From NCBI GenBank assembly GCA_964417925.1, contig CAYQJV010000001.1, forward strand, positions 1 to 64,000: 64,000 nt of DNA. Reading direction: 5' to 3'. A program made the position numbers and the translations under genes. Position 1 is the stretch's first letter. The number at the start of each line of letters is the position of its first letter. Positions 34,242-43,515 of the stretch are shown piece after piece. The DNA comes from CAYQJV01 sp964417925 (GTDB lineage: Bacteria > Hydrothermota > Tepidihabitantia > B3-TA06 > CAYQJV01). The notes beneath the pieces were generated by a model. It was not told where the DNA came from, did not search any database, and saw only the letters and a list, made by a program, of their open reading frames with translations.

Positions 34242-35163
34242 AAAATCCTTTACTTCCTGCATCTAAAGCACCAAGAATCTGATAGAAAATGTAGTCTGGA
34301 GTAAAAAATGGTGTTTTATAATTAAACCCTTGAATGTATGCAACTACTTTAGCACCTGTATTTTTTAATCTTTTACGAGCGCGAATTATGCTCTCATAGT
34401 ATAAAAGATAACTTCTTACAGGTTCTCCATATTCAGCAAAATCATATGGAGAAAAATGAGATGGATATAGCATTGGACACACGTAATCCACGTATTTCCC
34501 CATATTCTCTATGTTTTGACCTTCTCCTACAAGGACCCTCCAAGTTGCATAACCAAACACATCTACTGAAAGGGGAAGTTTTGTATTTTTTCTTATATAG
34601 CGCACAAATGCGGTTATTGCTTCCTCTCGTTTACCCCATACTCCATAAAATAAACATCTTGAAATATCTCCATCCGTTGGGAATCTCACATAGTCAAGTT
34701 GTATTTCATCAAAACCAAGCTCCTCAACTTCTTTTATTATGGAAAGTATATAATCCCATACCTTCTTATTATAAGGGTTTAACCACGAAATCTTTTTATA
34801 ATCTTCCCACAGTTCTTTTGTATACTTATCCCTTATTCCAAAATTACCCCATTGGGATGCATAATCATCTTTAAAGCATACTATTCTTGCAATTACTTTT
34901 TTTATTCCATGAACCTTGAGTGAATCTATCAATTCTTTTACATCAAAAATCACAGAAACTGCTCCTGTGGATAATGCTATTTTATTTCGAGTATAAAATC
35001 TTATCTTCCCTCTATCGTCTTTCATATCTACTACTACTGCATTTAGCAATCCTTTTTCTCCTAATTCCTTTATTTTTTTTAAAAGAGCCTTATTCTTTGC
35101 AGAGTAAGGTGTAAGATATATACCTCTATAGAAAAAATCATTGCATATTATAAGAACGATCAA
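34063..35163 (-). CDS. putative glycoside hydrolase, DUF4015-like
   Basis: 366 residues, TTG start 11 bp after PBP1A. A short hydrophobic start is followed by a TIM-barrel protein: RGIYLTPYSAKNKALLKKIK, ELGFDEIQLDYVRFPTDGD, SVDVFGYAT, VCPMLYPSHFSPYDF and GSKGFFIWNAAGNY. This is the pattern of the DUF4015 putative glycosidase family of cell-wall or polysaccharide enzymes. The last ~50 residues (IAFSSLLWAHRVVKRKLSQW onward) lie antisense to the PorV gene and do not look like domain sequence. Together with PBP1A it may act on the cell wall. Confidence 0.82.
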   Translation of the reverse strand: MIVLIICNDFFYRGIYLTPYSAKNKALLKKIKELGEKGLLNAVVVDMKDDRGKIRFYTRNKIALSTGAVSVIFDVKELIDSLKVHGIKKVIARIVCFKDDYASQWGNFGIRDKYTKELWEDYKKISWLNPYNKKVWDYILSIIKEVEELGFDEIQLDYVRFPTDGDISRCLFYGVWGKREEAITAFVRYIRKNTKLPLSVDVFGYATWRVLVGEGQNIENMGKYVDYVCPMLYPSHFSPYDFAEYGEPVRSYLLYYESIIRARKRLKNTGAKVVAYIQGFNYKTPFFTPDYIFYQILGALDAGSKGFFIWNAAGNYDIAFSSLLWAHRVVKRKLSQWFREPHGTEIPRLLRELGFLPYNIPLPFQN

Positions 35164-35174
35164 TGAAAGAGAAA

Positions 35175-37268
35175 CTATATGCCTTTTAAAATATGTCTAT
35201 CAGTTTTTTCAAACTCTATCCTTGTACTATCTCTGTGGATATGCAGAAATCTGTGATATTCGCATTCTACTGTGGGGGCGTTATCTGCTTTAAAATACTC
35301 TTCTCTTGTAGATGGGCAATAAGGTGAAGCAAGTTGTCCGGTAAGAGTGCATATTTTTTTCATTACAATACCCTCAGGCATTGGAAAATCAGTGACAGGC
35401 CTGTTTTCAGTTGCTTTTTTCATAAACTCTGCCCATATTGGAGCAGCACAGGATCCTCCTGATGCTCCGCGATATATTGTCCTTTTTTCGTCAAAACCAA
35501 CCCAAACCGCACACGTAATCTCAGGAGTAAATCCAACAAACCATGCATCGGTGTAATCATCTGTTGTACCTGTTTTACCTGCGGCAGGTCTTTTGAAACC
35601 TCTTCTTCTTATAATAGTAGCAGTAGCTCCCGGCATATCAAGGACGCTTCTCATCATACTGGTTACAAGAAACGCAGTTTGGGGGGATATTACTTCTTCA
35701 CCTTCTTCAGGTAGATTTTCTTCTATAATTCTTCCTTCTCTATCAACTATCTTTCTTATAAGAATGGGCTTTAATCTTCTTCCCATTCTTGGAAGAGTAG
35801 CAAAAGCAACTGCCATCTCAAAAGGAGTTACTTCTCCCGTACCTATTCCCACAGAAAGTACTGGAGGTAGTGGTGATTTTATACCCATCTTGTGGGCATA
35901 CTCTATAACAAGCTCAGGGCCAAGATATTTGGTGAGTTTTAAAGCAATCAAGTTTCTGGATAGGGCAAGTCCTTCTCTAAGAGTCATAGGACCCATAAAC
36001 TTATGATCCCAGTTGGCAGGAGCATATCTTCTTCCAGCCACGGTTATTATCATTGGTGCATCTACCTCAACATCTGCAGGAGTGAATCCATTGTCTATTG
36101 CTGCAGTGAATACAAAAACCTTAAACGCAGAACCAGGCTGTCTTCTTGCCTGCATTGCCCTATCAAAGGAACTATGTTTAAACTCCCTTCCACCTACAAG
36201 GGCAAGTACATAACCTGTTCTATTATCTATTGCTACCAAGGCTGCTTGAAGATAAGGAGGAGGTTTTGTAGAGTCTGCATATTCAAGAGTATCAAAATCA
36301 CTTTTCTTAGGCTGTATATTATGTTTCTCCTCAAGAGTTCTTAGATAATTTTCCACCGCCTCATTGGCTGCTCTCTGTAAGTCTATATCTACTGTGGTGT
36401 ATACATAAACTCCTTGTTTGTAAATAAAATCGCTGCCGTATTTCTTTTCAAGATACCTCCTTACTTCCTCCACAAAATAGGCTGCATCATTTTCTTTTAT
36501 TCTTCTGGGAACAATACCCAGAGGTGAAGATATGGCCTTTTTATACTCCTCTTCTGTAATTTCACCTATTTCATAAAGTTTTCTTATAAAAAGATTTCTT
36601 CTTTTCAAAGCCCTTTCTGGATGATAGTAAGGATTATAAACCTCAGGAGCCTTTGGCAAAGCAGCCAGTAAAGCACATTCTGCTATGTTTAATTCATATA
36701 CATGCTTGTTAAAATAGGTTTGGGCCGCTGCTTCAACTCCATAGGCCCCATGTCCAAAATAAACTTGGTTGAGATACATTTCTAAGATCTCTTTTTTAGA
36801 ATACATTCTTTCAAGTCTCACTGCAAGTAAGGCTTCCTTAAGTTTTCTTATAAGAGTCCTTCTTTGAGTTAAAAACATATTTCTGGCAAGTTGTTGAGTA
36901 AGAGTACTTCCTCCTTGAACTATCCTTCCTGCAAGAATGTTTTTCACAAAAGCTCTTAAAAGATCGGGGAGACTAAGTCCCCAGTGTTTATAAAACCTCT
37001 TATCTTCCACAGCAATCAATCCCTTCACCAGATACCGAGGTATACTTTCAAGTGGAACTGGTTCTCTTCTTTCCTCAAAAAATTCATAGATGAGTCTATC
37101 TTTAATATCAAAGACCTTTGTAGTTAAAGGAGGTTTATAGTCAAGCAAAGATTCAGGTGCAGGAAGATCTTGTTCAAGGTATCTAATCACTGCCACAGAA
37201 ATTCCCGCTACAAATGCATAGAAGAAAAGAGGAGAAATAATGAAGAAAAAGAGAAGTTTTTTAACCAT
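35175..37268 (-). CDS. class A penicillin-binding protein (PBP1A type)
   Basis: 697 residues: an N-terminal membrane anchor, a GT51 glycosyltransferase (AVEDKRFYKHWGLSLPDLLR, IVQGGSTLTQQLARNMFL, KILEMYLNQVYFGHGAYG) and a transpeptidase domain with SxxK (RRQPGSAFKVF), SxN (LSRN) and KTG (AAGKTGTTDDYTDAW). It polymerises and cross-links peptidoglycan in the periplasm. No ribosome site is evident before its ATG. A hairpin separates it from the protease gene upstream. A DUF4015-like gene follows closely. Confidence 0.96.
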   Translation of the reverse strand: MVKKLLFFFIISPLFFYAFVAGISVAVIRYLEQDLPAPESLLDYKPPLTTKVFDIKDRLIYEFFEERREPVPLESIPRYLVKGLIAVEDKRFYKHWGLSLPDLLRAFVKNILAGRIVQGGSTLTQQLARNMFLTQRRTLIRKLKEALLAVRLERMYSKKEILEMYLNQVYFGHGAYGVEAAAQTYFNKHVYELNIAECALLAALPKAPEVYNPYYHPERALKRRNLFIRKLYEIGEITEEEYKKAISSPLGIVPRRIKENDAAYFVEEVRRYLEKKYGSDFIYKQGVYVYTTVDIDLQRAANEAVENYLRTLEEKHNIQPKKSDFDTLEYADSTKPPPYLQAALVAIDNRTGYVLALVGGREFKHSSFDRAMQARRQPGSAFKVFVFTAAIDNGFTPADVEVDAPMIITVAGRRYAPANWDHKFMGPMTLREGLALSRNLIALKLTKYLGPELVIEYAHKMGIKSPLPPVLSVGIGTGEVTPFEMAVAFATLPRMGRRLKPILIRKIVDREGRIIEENLPEEGEEVISPQTAFLVTSMMRSVLDMPGATATIIRRRGFKRPAAGKTGTTDDYTDAWFVGFTPEITCAVWVGFDEKRTIYRGASGGSCAAPIWAEFMKKATENRPVTDFPMPEGIVMKKICTLTGQLASPYCPSTREEYFKADNAPTVECEYHRFLHIHRDSTRIEFEKTDRHILKGI

Positions 37269-37275
37269 TTAACAT

Positions 37276-37309
37276 AAAAGGGGGAGAGTAGAACTCTCCC
37301 CCCTTTTTT
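37276..37309 (-). terminator. hairpin between the protease gene and PBP1A
   Basis: A perfect 9-bp stem (GGGGGAGAG/CTCTCCCCC) with a 5-nt loop. In the minus direction it is followed by UUUU; in the plus direction by six T. It probably ends transcription of the protease gene. Confidence 0.7.
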
Positions 37310-37321
37310 AAGTTTTTAATT

Positions 37322-40300
37322 TTACTCAACAAGAAGCACCTTGTAAGTCCTAACAGCCTTCTCTGATCTAAATCTCACAAAGTAAATTCCAGCAGGAACT
37401 TTGTAACCACTCTGAGTATAACCATTCCATTTTATCTGTATCTTACCTGATGCATAACCACTGTAAAGCTTTGTAACTTTTCTTCCCGAAGAATCAAAAA
37501 TTTCAACGTCAAGGTATGTGTTCTTAGGAGTAAACACGTCGAAAACGATATATTTGATGGATGGATTTGTATATTCAACTGTGAAGGGAGCATTCACCAC
37601 TACGTCCTCTTCTATACCTGTTTCAAAATTTGTGCGATCGTAAAGTTCTTTGGCTGCTGCTGCGTTATTCTTTATATCGTTTAAATCATCTCCACCTACA
37701 AAAGCAAAGGCAACAATCACACTATCTCCAGGAGATATATCAAATGGTCCAGTAGAAACTACTACCGACCAATCAGTAGATTTTTCTGACTCAGATACCG
37801 AAATATCCCCTTTCAAGAACTTGAAAAGGGTAGTATCGTGCCATACATTATTTGTTCCTTGATATACATAAACAGGATTTTCAAGCAAAGAAAGATTTCT
37901 GTACTCTGGTGCAAGCACACAAACACCCACATAAGGAGTGTTTGTACCTGTTATGGTCATGTATGCAAGTCTTGTATCTTCATCAACTCCACCTTCATTA
38001 CTTCCAGCATCTTGCATATCGAAGTCTGCTATTATTCCTGCGTATAACCCATCTATAGTGTTGCTACCTTTATTAAAGATTTTATACCGTAAAATCACAA
38101 AATCTTCATATTCAGGAGAAGACCAAGCATATCCATACTGTTCAACCCATAATCCCTTGGGAGAAGGATGTCCTGCATCATTGAAAATAGCTTTTGAATC
38201 TTGATCCGAAATTTTACGCATGAACACCACCCTTCCATCTGGAACATCTGTAACCTCCCAATCTCTATTTCCTGCATTATTTGGAGTATTAGGATAGAAT
38301 CTATCACAAACATAATCTTCTGAGTTGCCTGCTGCAAAAGACGCGTGGTACAGCCAGTTTTGACCTGTCTTTGGATACTTAAATCCCTGTCCTTTTTCGT
38401 TTATATCAAGAAATCCTATGGAGCCGTGTTGGGTTACCGTAAGTAATACATTACCTATGTTATGATCCGCATACTCCATCCTCGGTATTCCAATCATTAC
38501 CTTAAACTTCATTACCGTAGAAAAGTTGGATGCTTCTATCTTCATTTCAAAATCAACCCAGGTTGCCTCAGGAGTAGACTCAGAAGCCTCAACCACAAAA
38601 CCATCTCCTACAGAGGTACCGCCTGAAGGTATATCACCATATTGTGCATCAGCATCCTCTATTAATACACAAGAAGCTGAAGATGATATCGTAGCATTTA
38701 CATCTTCGAGATCCACATCACCAAGATTTTTCAATTTTACCTTTAATCTCACCTTTTCACCAGGGTCCCAGTTTCCATCAGGATTAAACTCTTCTGAATC
38801 ATCAATAATTATATCTTCAATCACTACTGATTTCATTCCTTCATCCGATAGTCCTCCAGTCACTACAAGAGCAAATGGCTGAGGACCAAAAGGAACATTC
38901 TGAGCCTTCACTACTATTTTCCAAGTACCTATTTCTGGTGCACTTATAAAGACATTTTCTACAGGATTTTTTGAATCAGGTTCTCCTCCCGTGACAGATT
39001 CATTATCTTCAAACACATTTCCCAAATAAACATTATTTGATGGAGATATTACTTCAAGATCCAAATCATTCACAAGGGCAGGAGATGCATACTCAACTGC
39101 AGGATAATCTGTCCATACCAGTGTTACTCTGAAAGGTTCAGTACCATCTACAACTTCAATCTCTGCTGAAAAAGCATATCCAGTTCTCAAACCCTCCTTG
39201 AAATCCACTACTTTTAATTTTCTTTTATCTCCAGAGAAATAAAGTACGTTGTCCAGTTTCGGTCTTCCCCATCCTCCTTTTTCATCGGGAATGGAGATCC
39301 CTGATACATCAAGTTCCACAGAGTTAATGAGCATTGCCTTTAAAAGAGCAGCGGACGGGATAAAAGAGTTTGAAAGGGTTTTGCTCCCTGAAGGATAGTA
39401 TCCATCTGTAAAGTACTGTCTTATTAATAACGCATTACCCGCAGCCACAGGACATGCCATGGAAGTACCCTCTCCATTGGTATATCCATTATCATTTCCT
39501 CCATAAGCTGACATTACAACTCCTGGCACCACTATATCGGGTTTTATCCTTCCATCCCAAGTAGGCCCTTTTGTAGTAAAGCTTGCCAAAGTAGTGGCAG
39601 CACTTCCATTAAGAGTAGCTCCCACTGCCACCACATTTTTTGCATTTGCCGGACTTCCTGTATATGGATTTGGAGGATTGTTCCCTGCTGCAAACATCAC
39701 CAGATAATCAGGATAGTCCCACATTGTCATATCTGCTTCCATGCAGTCATGGTCATAAGCTCGTGTTGTTTGTTTTCCCCAAGAGTTTGAAATTACTCTT
39801 GCTCCGCCTGCAGAATTACCTTTATATGCAATAGAAAGGCTATACTCAAGACTTACAGCATGAATTATCCCACCTGGATGACTTGCAGAACCTCCATCAA
39901 GAAAATAGAGCTTAGCTTCAGGAGCCATTCCATCATAAACACTACTACCTCCTACTGGGTCATCACAACCAAGTACAGTGCAGGAAGTGTGGGTACCATG
40001 ATAGAACCCATAGTACGGTTCATCACCAAATGTAATTATCCCTTCAGGATCATAAGCAGGTTTTTGATATGCAATTATTTTTCTATGATTGGGATAATCA
40101 CCGAAATCATCTATAGGTACTGAAGGATCTCTAAACATATCATGAGAGGTTCTCACCCCAGAATCCAACACTGCACCTATCTGACCTTCTCCTTTTATTC
40201 CCATATCCCATACCTTTCTGTTATTTTCCTCCCAAGTTTGCACTACCCATTGCGCTTGGTTATTAAACAATCTGGGCATATGAAACTCTTCAACCCATCT

Positions 40301-40915
40301 TACTGCCTTTTCTTTTACTATTTCTCTAATTGCATTAGCAGGTAATTCAACTTTCAAAAGGTGATTCCATTTAGAATGGAATTTTTCTTTTATTACACCT
40401 CCATACTGCTTTACCTTTTCAATCACAGGTTCTATATCCATATCAGGATATCCCACAATGATGAATGTATCCATAGAGGAGGAAGTTACATTCAATGCAT
40501 GGGGAAACTTATAATAAGGATGGTATACTCCCACCCAGTTAACAAATGGCTGTGTTTTTATTTTTACAATATCAGTCTTTTTAGCATGCACCAGATATGC
40601 ATAGTTAGGAATATAAAAATATATCTTAACTCCCATAGATTCAAGAAAAGAAGCATACTCACTGTAGATTGGCCCCTTAAACTGTACTATGTATACTCCA
40701 TCTTTTCCCTCATAATCATCAACTCTTAAATCTTCAGGTATGTTAGGTTCACCATACCTGGTATCAAACTGTATTCCGCATCCAAGACTTATGTATGTGG
40801 CATTATTGTAAACACGTGGAACAAACTGTCCAATCTCACCTTTTATGAAGTGTTGATTATACCCAAAAACGAATGTTATTATTCCTATGATACAAATGAA
40901 CATCTTTTTCCACAT
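37322..40915 (-). CDS. secreted subtilisin-like protease with C-terminal sorting domain, paralogue 1
   Basis: 1197 residues. There is a signal peptide (MFICIIGIITFVFG), a prodomain to about 220, then an S8 catalytic domain with D251 (AVLDSGVRTSHD), H306 (YHGTHTS) and S485 (GEGTSMACPVAAG). Beta domains follow. The last ~80 residues have the pattern of a type-A C-terminal sorting domain (LDVEIFDSSGRKVTKLYSG; VPAGIYFVRFRSEKAV). Family knowledge says such tails direct export by type IX secretion. AGGAGG precedes the ATG. It lies 49 bp behind a shorter paralogue. Confidence 0.92.
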   Translation of the reverse strand: MWKKMFICIIGIITFVFGYNQHFIKGEIGQFVPRVYNNATYISLGCGIQFDTRYGEPNIPEDLRVDDYEGKDGVYIVQFKGPIYSEYASFLESMGVKIYFYIPNYAYLVHAKKTDIVKIKTQPFVNWVGVYHPYYKFPHALNVTSSSMDTFIIVGYPDMDIEPVIEKVKQYGGVIKEKFHSKWNHLLKVELPANAIREIVKEKAVRWVEEFHMPRLFNNQAQWVVQTWEENNRKVWDMGIKGEGQIGAVLDSGVRTSHDMFRDPSVPIDDFGDYPNHRKIIAYQKPAYDPEGIITFGDEPYYGFYHGTHTSCTVLGCDDPVGGSSVYDGMAPEAKLYFLDGGSASHPGGIIHAVSLEYSLSIAYKGNSAGGARVISNSWGKQTTRAYDHDCMEADMTMWDYPDYLVMFAAGNNPPNPYTGSPANAKNVVAVGATLNGSAATTLASFTTKGPTWDGRIKPDIVVPGVVMSAYGGNDNGYTNGEGTSMACPVAAGNALLIRQYFTDGYYPSGSKTLSNSFIPSAALLKAMLINSVELDVSGISIPDEKGGWGRPKLDNVLYFSGDKRKLKVVDFKEGLRTGYAFSAEIEVVDGTEPFRVTLVWTDYPAVEYASPALVNDLDLEVISPSNNVYLGNVFEDNESVTGGEPDSKNPVENVFISAPEIGTWKIVVKAQNVPFGPQPFALVVTGGLSDEGMKSVVIEDIIIDDSEEFNPDGNWDPGEKVRLKVKLKNLGDVDLEDVNATISSSASCVLIEDADAQYGDIPSGGTSVGDGFVVEASESTPEATWVDFEMKIEASNFSTVMKFKVMIGIPRMEYADHNIGNVLLTVTQHGSIGFLDINEKGQGFKYPKTGQNWLYHASFAAGNSEDYVCDRFYPNTPNNAGNRDWEVTDVPDGRVVFMRKISDQDSKAIFNDAGHPSPKGLWVEQYGYAWSSPEYEDFVILRYKIFNKGSNTIDGLYAGIIADFDMQDAGSNEGGVDEDTRLAYMTITGTNTPYVGVCVLAPEYRNLSLLENPVYVYQGTNNVWHDTTLFKFLKGDISVSESEKSTDWSVVVSTGPFDISPGDSVIVAFAFVGGDDLNDIKNNAAAAKELYDRTNFETGIEEDVVVNAPFTVEYTNPSIKYIVFDVFTPKNTYLDVEIFDSSGRKVTKLYSGYASGKIQIKWNGYTQSGYKVPAGIYFVRFRSEKAVRTYKVLLVE

Positions 40916-40964
40916 GTTACCTCCTTTTCTACTGGATTTTTACACAACAGTTTTTTATAACTTT

Positions 40965-43499
40965 TCACCTCCTTTCATATATGTTTACAAATTTAACAAG
41001 CCTTCTTTCCTCTCCTTTCTCCATTTGAATGAAATATACTCCTGCGGCAAGGAAAATTGATTTTACATCTTCCCTATTTTTCAGTTTTCTCACAATTCTT
41101 CCATTTGACGTATATATCTTAACACAATCATAATATTCCATAGCCTTCCGCAGAACATCATTTATCTTGCCCACGGAACTAAATATTATGCCTTTCTCTT
41201 CATATTGGTATGCAACCTCCTTTATTCCTGTAGAAATGGGTAACCCAAACTTAATTGTTATCAAATATTCTCCATACTCATAAAGGTCTACAGAAAACTC
41301 TACCCTCTCTCCTTTAGCCAGTGAGCTTTTTGCCTTTACCAAGAATCCCTCAATGGCTTTACCTTCAGAAAAGGGAGGCACATTCTCAAAATAAGAGATT
41401 GAATCTTTTACAATAACCTTTCCATCCTCACTTTTCAATACACCTAATAATGCATATACCTTATCAGGTGCAGAGTTTTTAATCAATAGATTGAGTATCG
41501 CTGTTTCCCCGGGATCAAGCAATCCATTTTGATTTCCTCCTTCTAAGGTATCTGCTATTTCATAAGAATAATAGGTTATCTCTCCTTTTAAAGGAAATTT
41601 TATATCTCCGGTCACCACCACAGCATATGGTTGAGGACCAAAAGGAATGTTTTTACCTACTATCTTTACTATCCATGCACCTTCCTCAGGAATCTCTATC
41701 CATACCAATTCCTCCACGTTGATCTCATCCCTTACCCCACCCTCAACAGAATATCCATTTTCAAAGTTATTACCGTAATAGACCTTTCCCGAAGGAGAGA
41801 TAACTTCAAGGTCTAAGTCATTAACGAGCTGTTTTGAGGAAGAAAGTTCTGCGGGATAATCAGTCCAAACAAGTACTATTTTTAAAGGTAAACCAGAAGA
41901 TACTTCCACTGTAAAACTTTTTTCTTCATCGGTCTCTATACCTATGGTATCGTCTATTAAATAAAGTTTCCGCATATCCTCTGGGAAATAGAGCACGCTG
42001 TCAAGACATACCCTACCCCATCCACCTTTATTTGATGGCATAGAATACGAAGATGAAAGATGAACTGTAGAAGCCATTACCATTGCTTTCAATAAAGCAG
42101 CAGAAGGAATAATCCGTTCTTCCTCATCGGGTACTCCACCTGGATAGTACCCATCTTTTAGATATTGATAAATCAATGCCGTAGCTCCTGCAACAGCAGG
42201 ACATGACATACTGGTGCCAGACATTGAGTAATAATTCTCAGGACCTCCACCATAGGCTGAGATCAATACACCAGGAGCAACAACTGTGGGTTTTATTCTA
42301 CCGTCATTGGTAGGACCAGGATCTGAAAACCCAGTAACCCTATCCGCACCACCACCATTAAAAGTAGCTCCCACTGTAATAATATCTTTAGCGGTTCCAG
42401 GAGGAGTAACCCTATAATCATCATTTCCTGCAGAAAAAAGAATAAGAAAATCTTTATGATTCCACATAAATTGATCGGTCTGATAACACTCAATATTGTA
42501 TCCCCCTTCATATGCATTCCATCCCCAACTGTTGGAACTTAAAATTGCCCTTCCTGCTTCATTTCCTTCATAAGGCATTATATACATGTCATTAAGATCA
42601 TCCGGAGGATAAACACTATAACCTCCTGCACCTATGTCAACAAAATATATTTTTGCATCTTTTGCCATTCCATCATATGGAGCACTACCATCTACATATT
42701 CATCATTGCCTGCTACAGTACACGCAGTATGCGTTCCATGATAATAGGCACTTGATGCATCTCCAAAGGATGCTAAGGAAGATCCAGGTTTATATGCAAT
42801 TATTTTTCTATGTTCAGGATAATCCCCCCAGTTCTCTATAGGATGTTCAGGATCTCTAAACATATTGTGATCTGTGTATATACCTGAATCAGAGGTACTT
42901 ACGATAACCCCTTTACCTGTTATGCCTTTCTCCCATATTCTTCGGTTATCTTCTTCCCAGGTCTGCACCACCCATTGACATCGATTGTTAAATAACACAT
43001 GCTCTCTACATGGTTCAATCCATCTTATCCATTTAATCCTCGCTATCTTGTGTATATCTTCTCCATCTCCCTTAATTACAATAATCTTGTTCCATTGATT
43101 TATCGAAACCCTTAAAATTTCAAAACCTTTCTCTTGAAGAAAAGGAAGCACTTCATCTACCACTGCCTCTTCAAAAAGAAGAACCTTGAAACTATCCACT
43201 ACCGGTTTTATAATCTCGTGGTTATACTTCATTCTGCCTTCATAGGGAACGACCCCTGAAATATCCATATCCTTTAGAATCTCAGAAGTAATCTTTCCAT
43301 ATACCAAGAAAGCGTTGTCTGGTATGTATCCTTTTACCTTTAATCCCTTGCTCTCCATTAGATTACGTGTATTTTTAAAAACTCCTTTCACCTCAACAAT
43401 GTAGTAATTTTCTTCATAAGTTATTTCAAATCTTCCAGTTATGGAAAGGTCTCCATTAAGGAGATGGAGAATAGAAAATAAAAAAAAGATGTTATTCAT
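40965..43499 (-). CDS. secreted subtilisin-like protease with C-terminal sorting domain, paralogue 2
   Basis: 844 residues, homologous to its neighbour but lacking the ~350-residue beta region before the tail. S8 triad: D204 (STSDSGIYTDH), H254 (YYHGTHTACTVAG) and S430 (MSGTSMSCPAVAGA). Shared blocks such as NNRCQWVVQTWEEDNRRIWE show a recent common origin. The C-terminal tail (VKIYTSNGRIVRKLKN, AAGVYFIQMEKGE) is again sorting-domain-like. A tandem duplication is the simplest explanation. It follows glmL by 16 bp. Confidence 0.92.
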   Translation of the reverse strand: MNNIFFLFSILHLLNGDLSITGRFEITYEENYYIVEVKGVFKNTRNLMESKGLKVKGYIPDNAFLVYGKITSEILKDMDISGVVPYEGRMKYNHEIIKPVVDSFKVLLFEEAVVDEVLPFLQEKGFEILRVSINQWNKIIVIKGDGEDIHKIARIKWIRWIEPCREHVLFNNRCQWVVQTWEEDNRRIWEKGITGKGVIVSTSDSGIYTDHNMFRDPEHPIENWGDYPEHRKIIAYKPGSSLASFGDASSAYYHGTHTACTVAGNDEYVDGSAPYDGMAKDAKIYFVDIGAGGYSVYPPDDLNDMYIMPYEGNEAGRAILSSNSWGWNAYEGGYNIECYQTDQFMWNHKDFLILFSAGNDDYRVTPPGTAKDIITVGATFNGGGADRVTGFSDPGPTNDGRIKPTVVAPGVLISAYGGGPENYYSMSGTSMSCPAVAGATALIYQYLKDGYYPGGVPDEEERIIPSAALLKAMVMASTVHLSSSYSMPSNKGGWGRVCLDSVLYFPEDMRKLYLIDDTIGIETDEEKSFTVEVSSGLPLKIVLVWTDYPAELSSSKQLVNDLDLEVISPSGKVYYGNNFENGYSVEGGVRDEINVEELVWIEIPEEGAWIVKIVGKNIPFGPQPYAVVVTGDIKFPLKGEITYYSYEIADTLEGGNQNGLLDPGETAILNLLIKNSAPDKVYALLGVLKSEDGKVIVKDSISYFENVPPFSEGKAIEGFLVKAKSSLAKGERVEFSVDLYEYGEYLITIKFGLPISTGIKEVAYQYEEKGIIFSSVGKINDVLRKAMEYYDCVKIYTSNGRIVRKLKNREDVKSIFLAAGVYFIQMEKGEERRLVKFVNIYERR

Positions 43500-43515
43500 T
43501 TATACTCCTTTGTTT

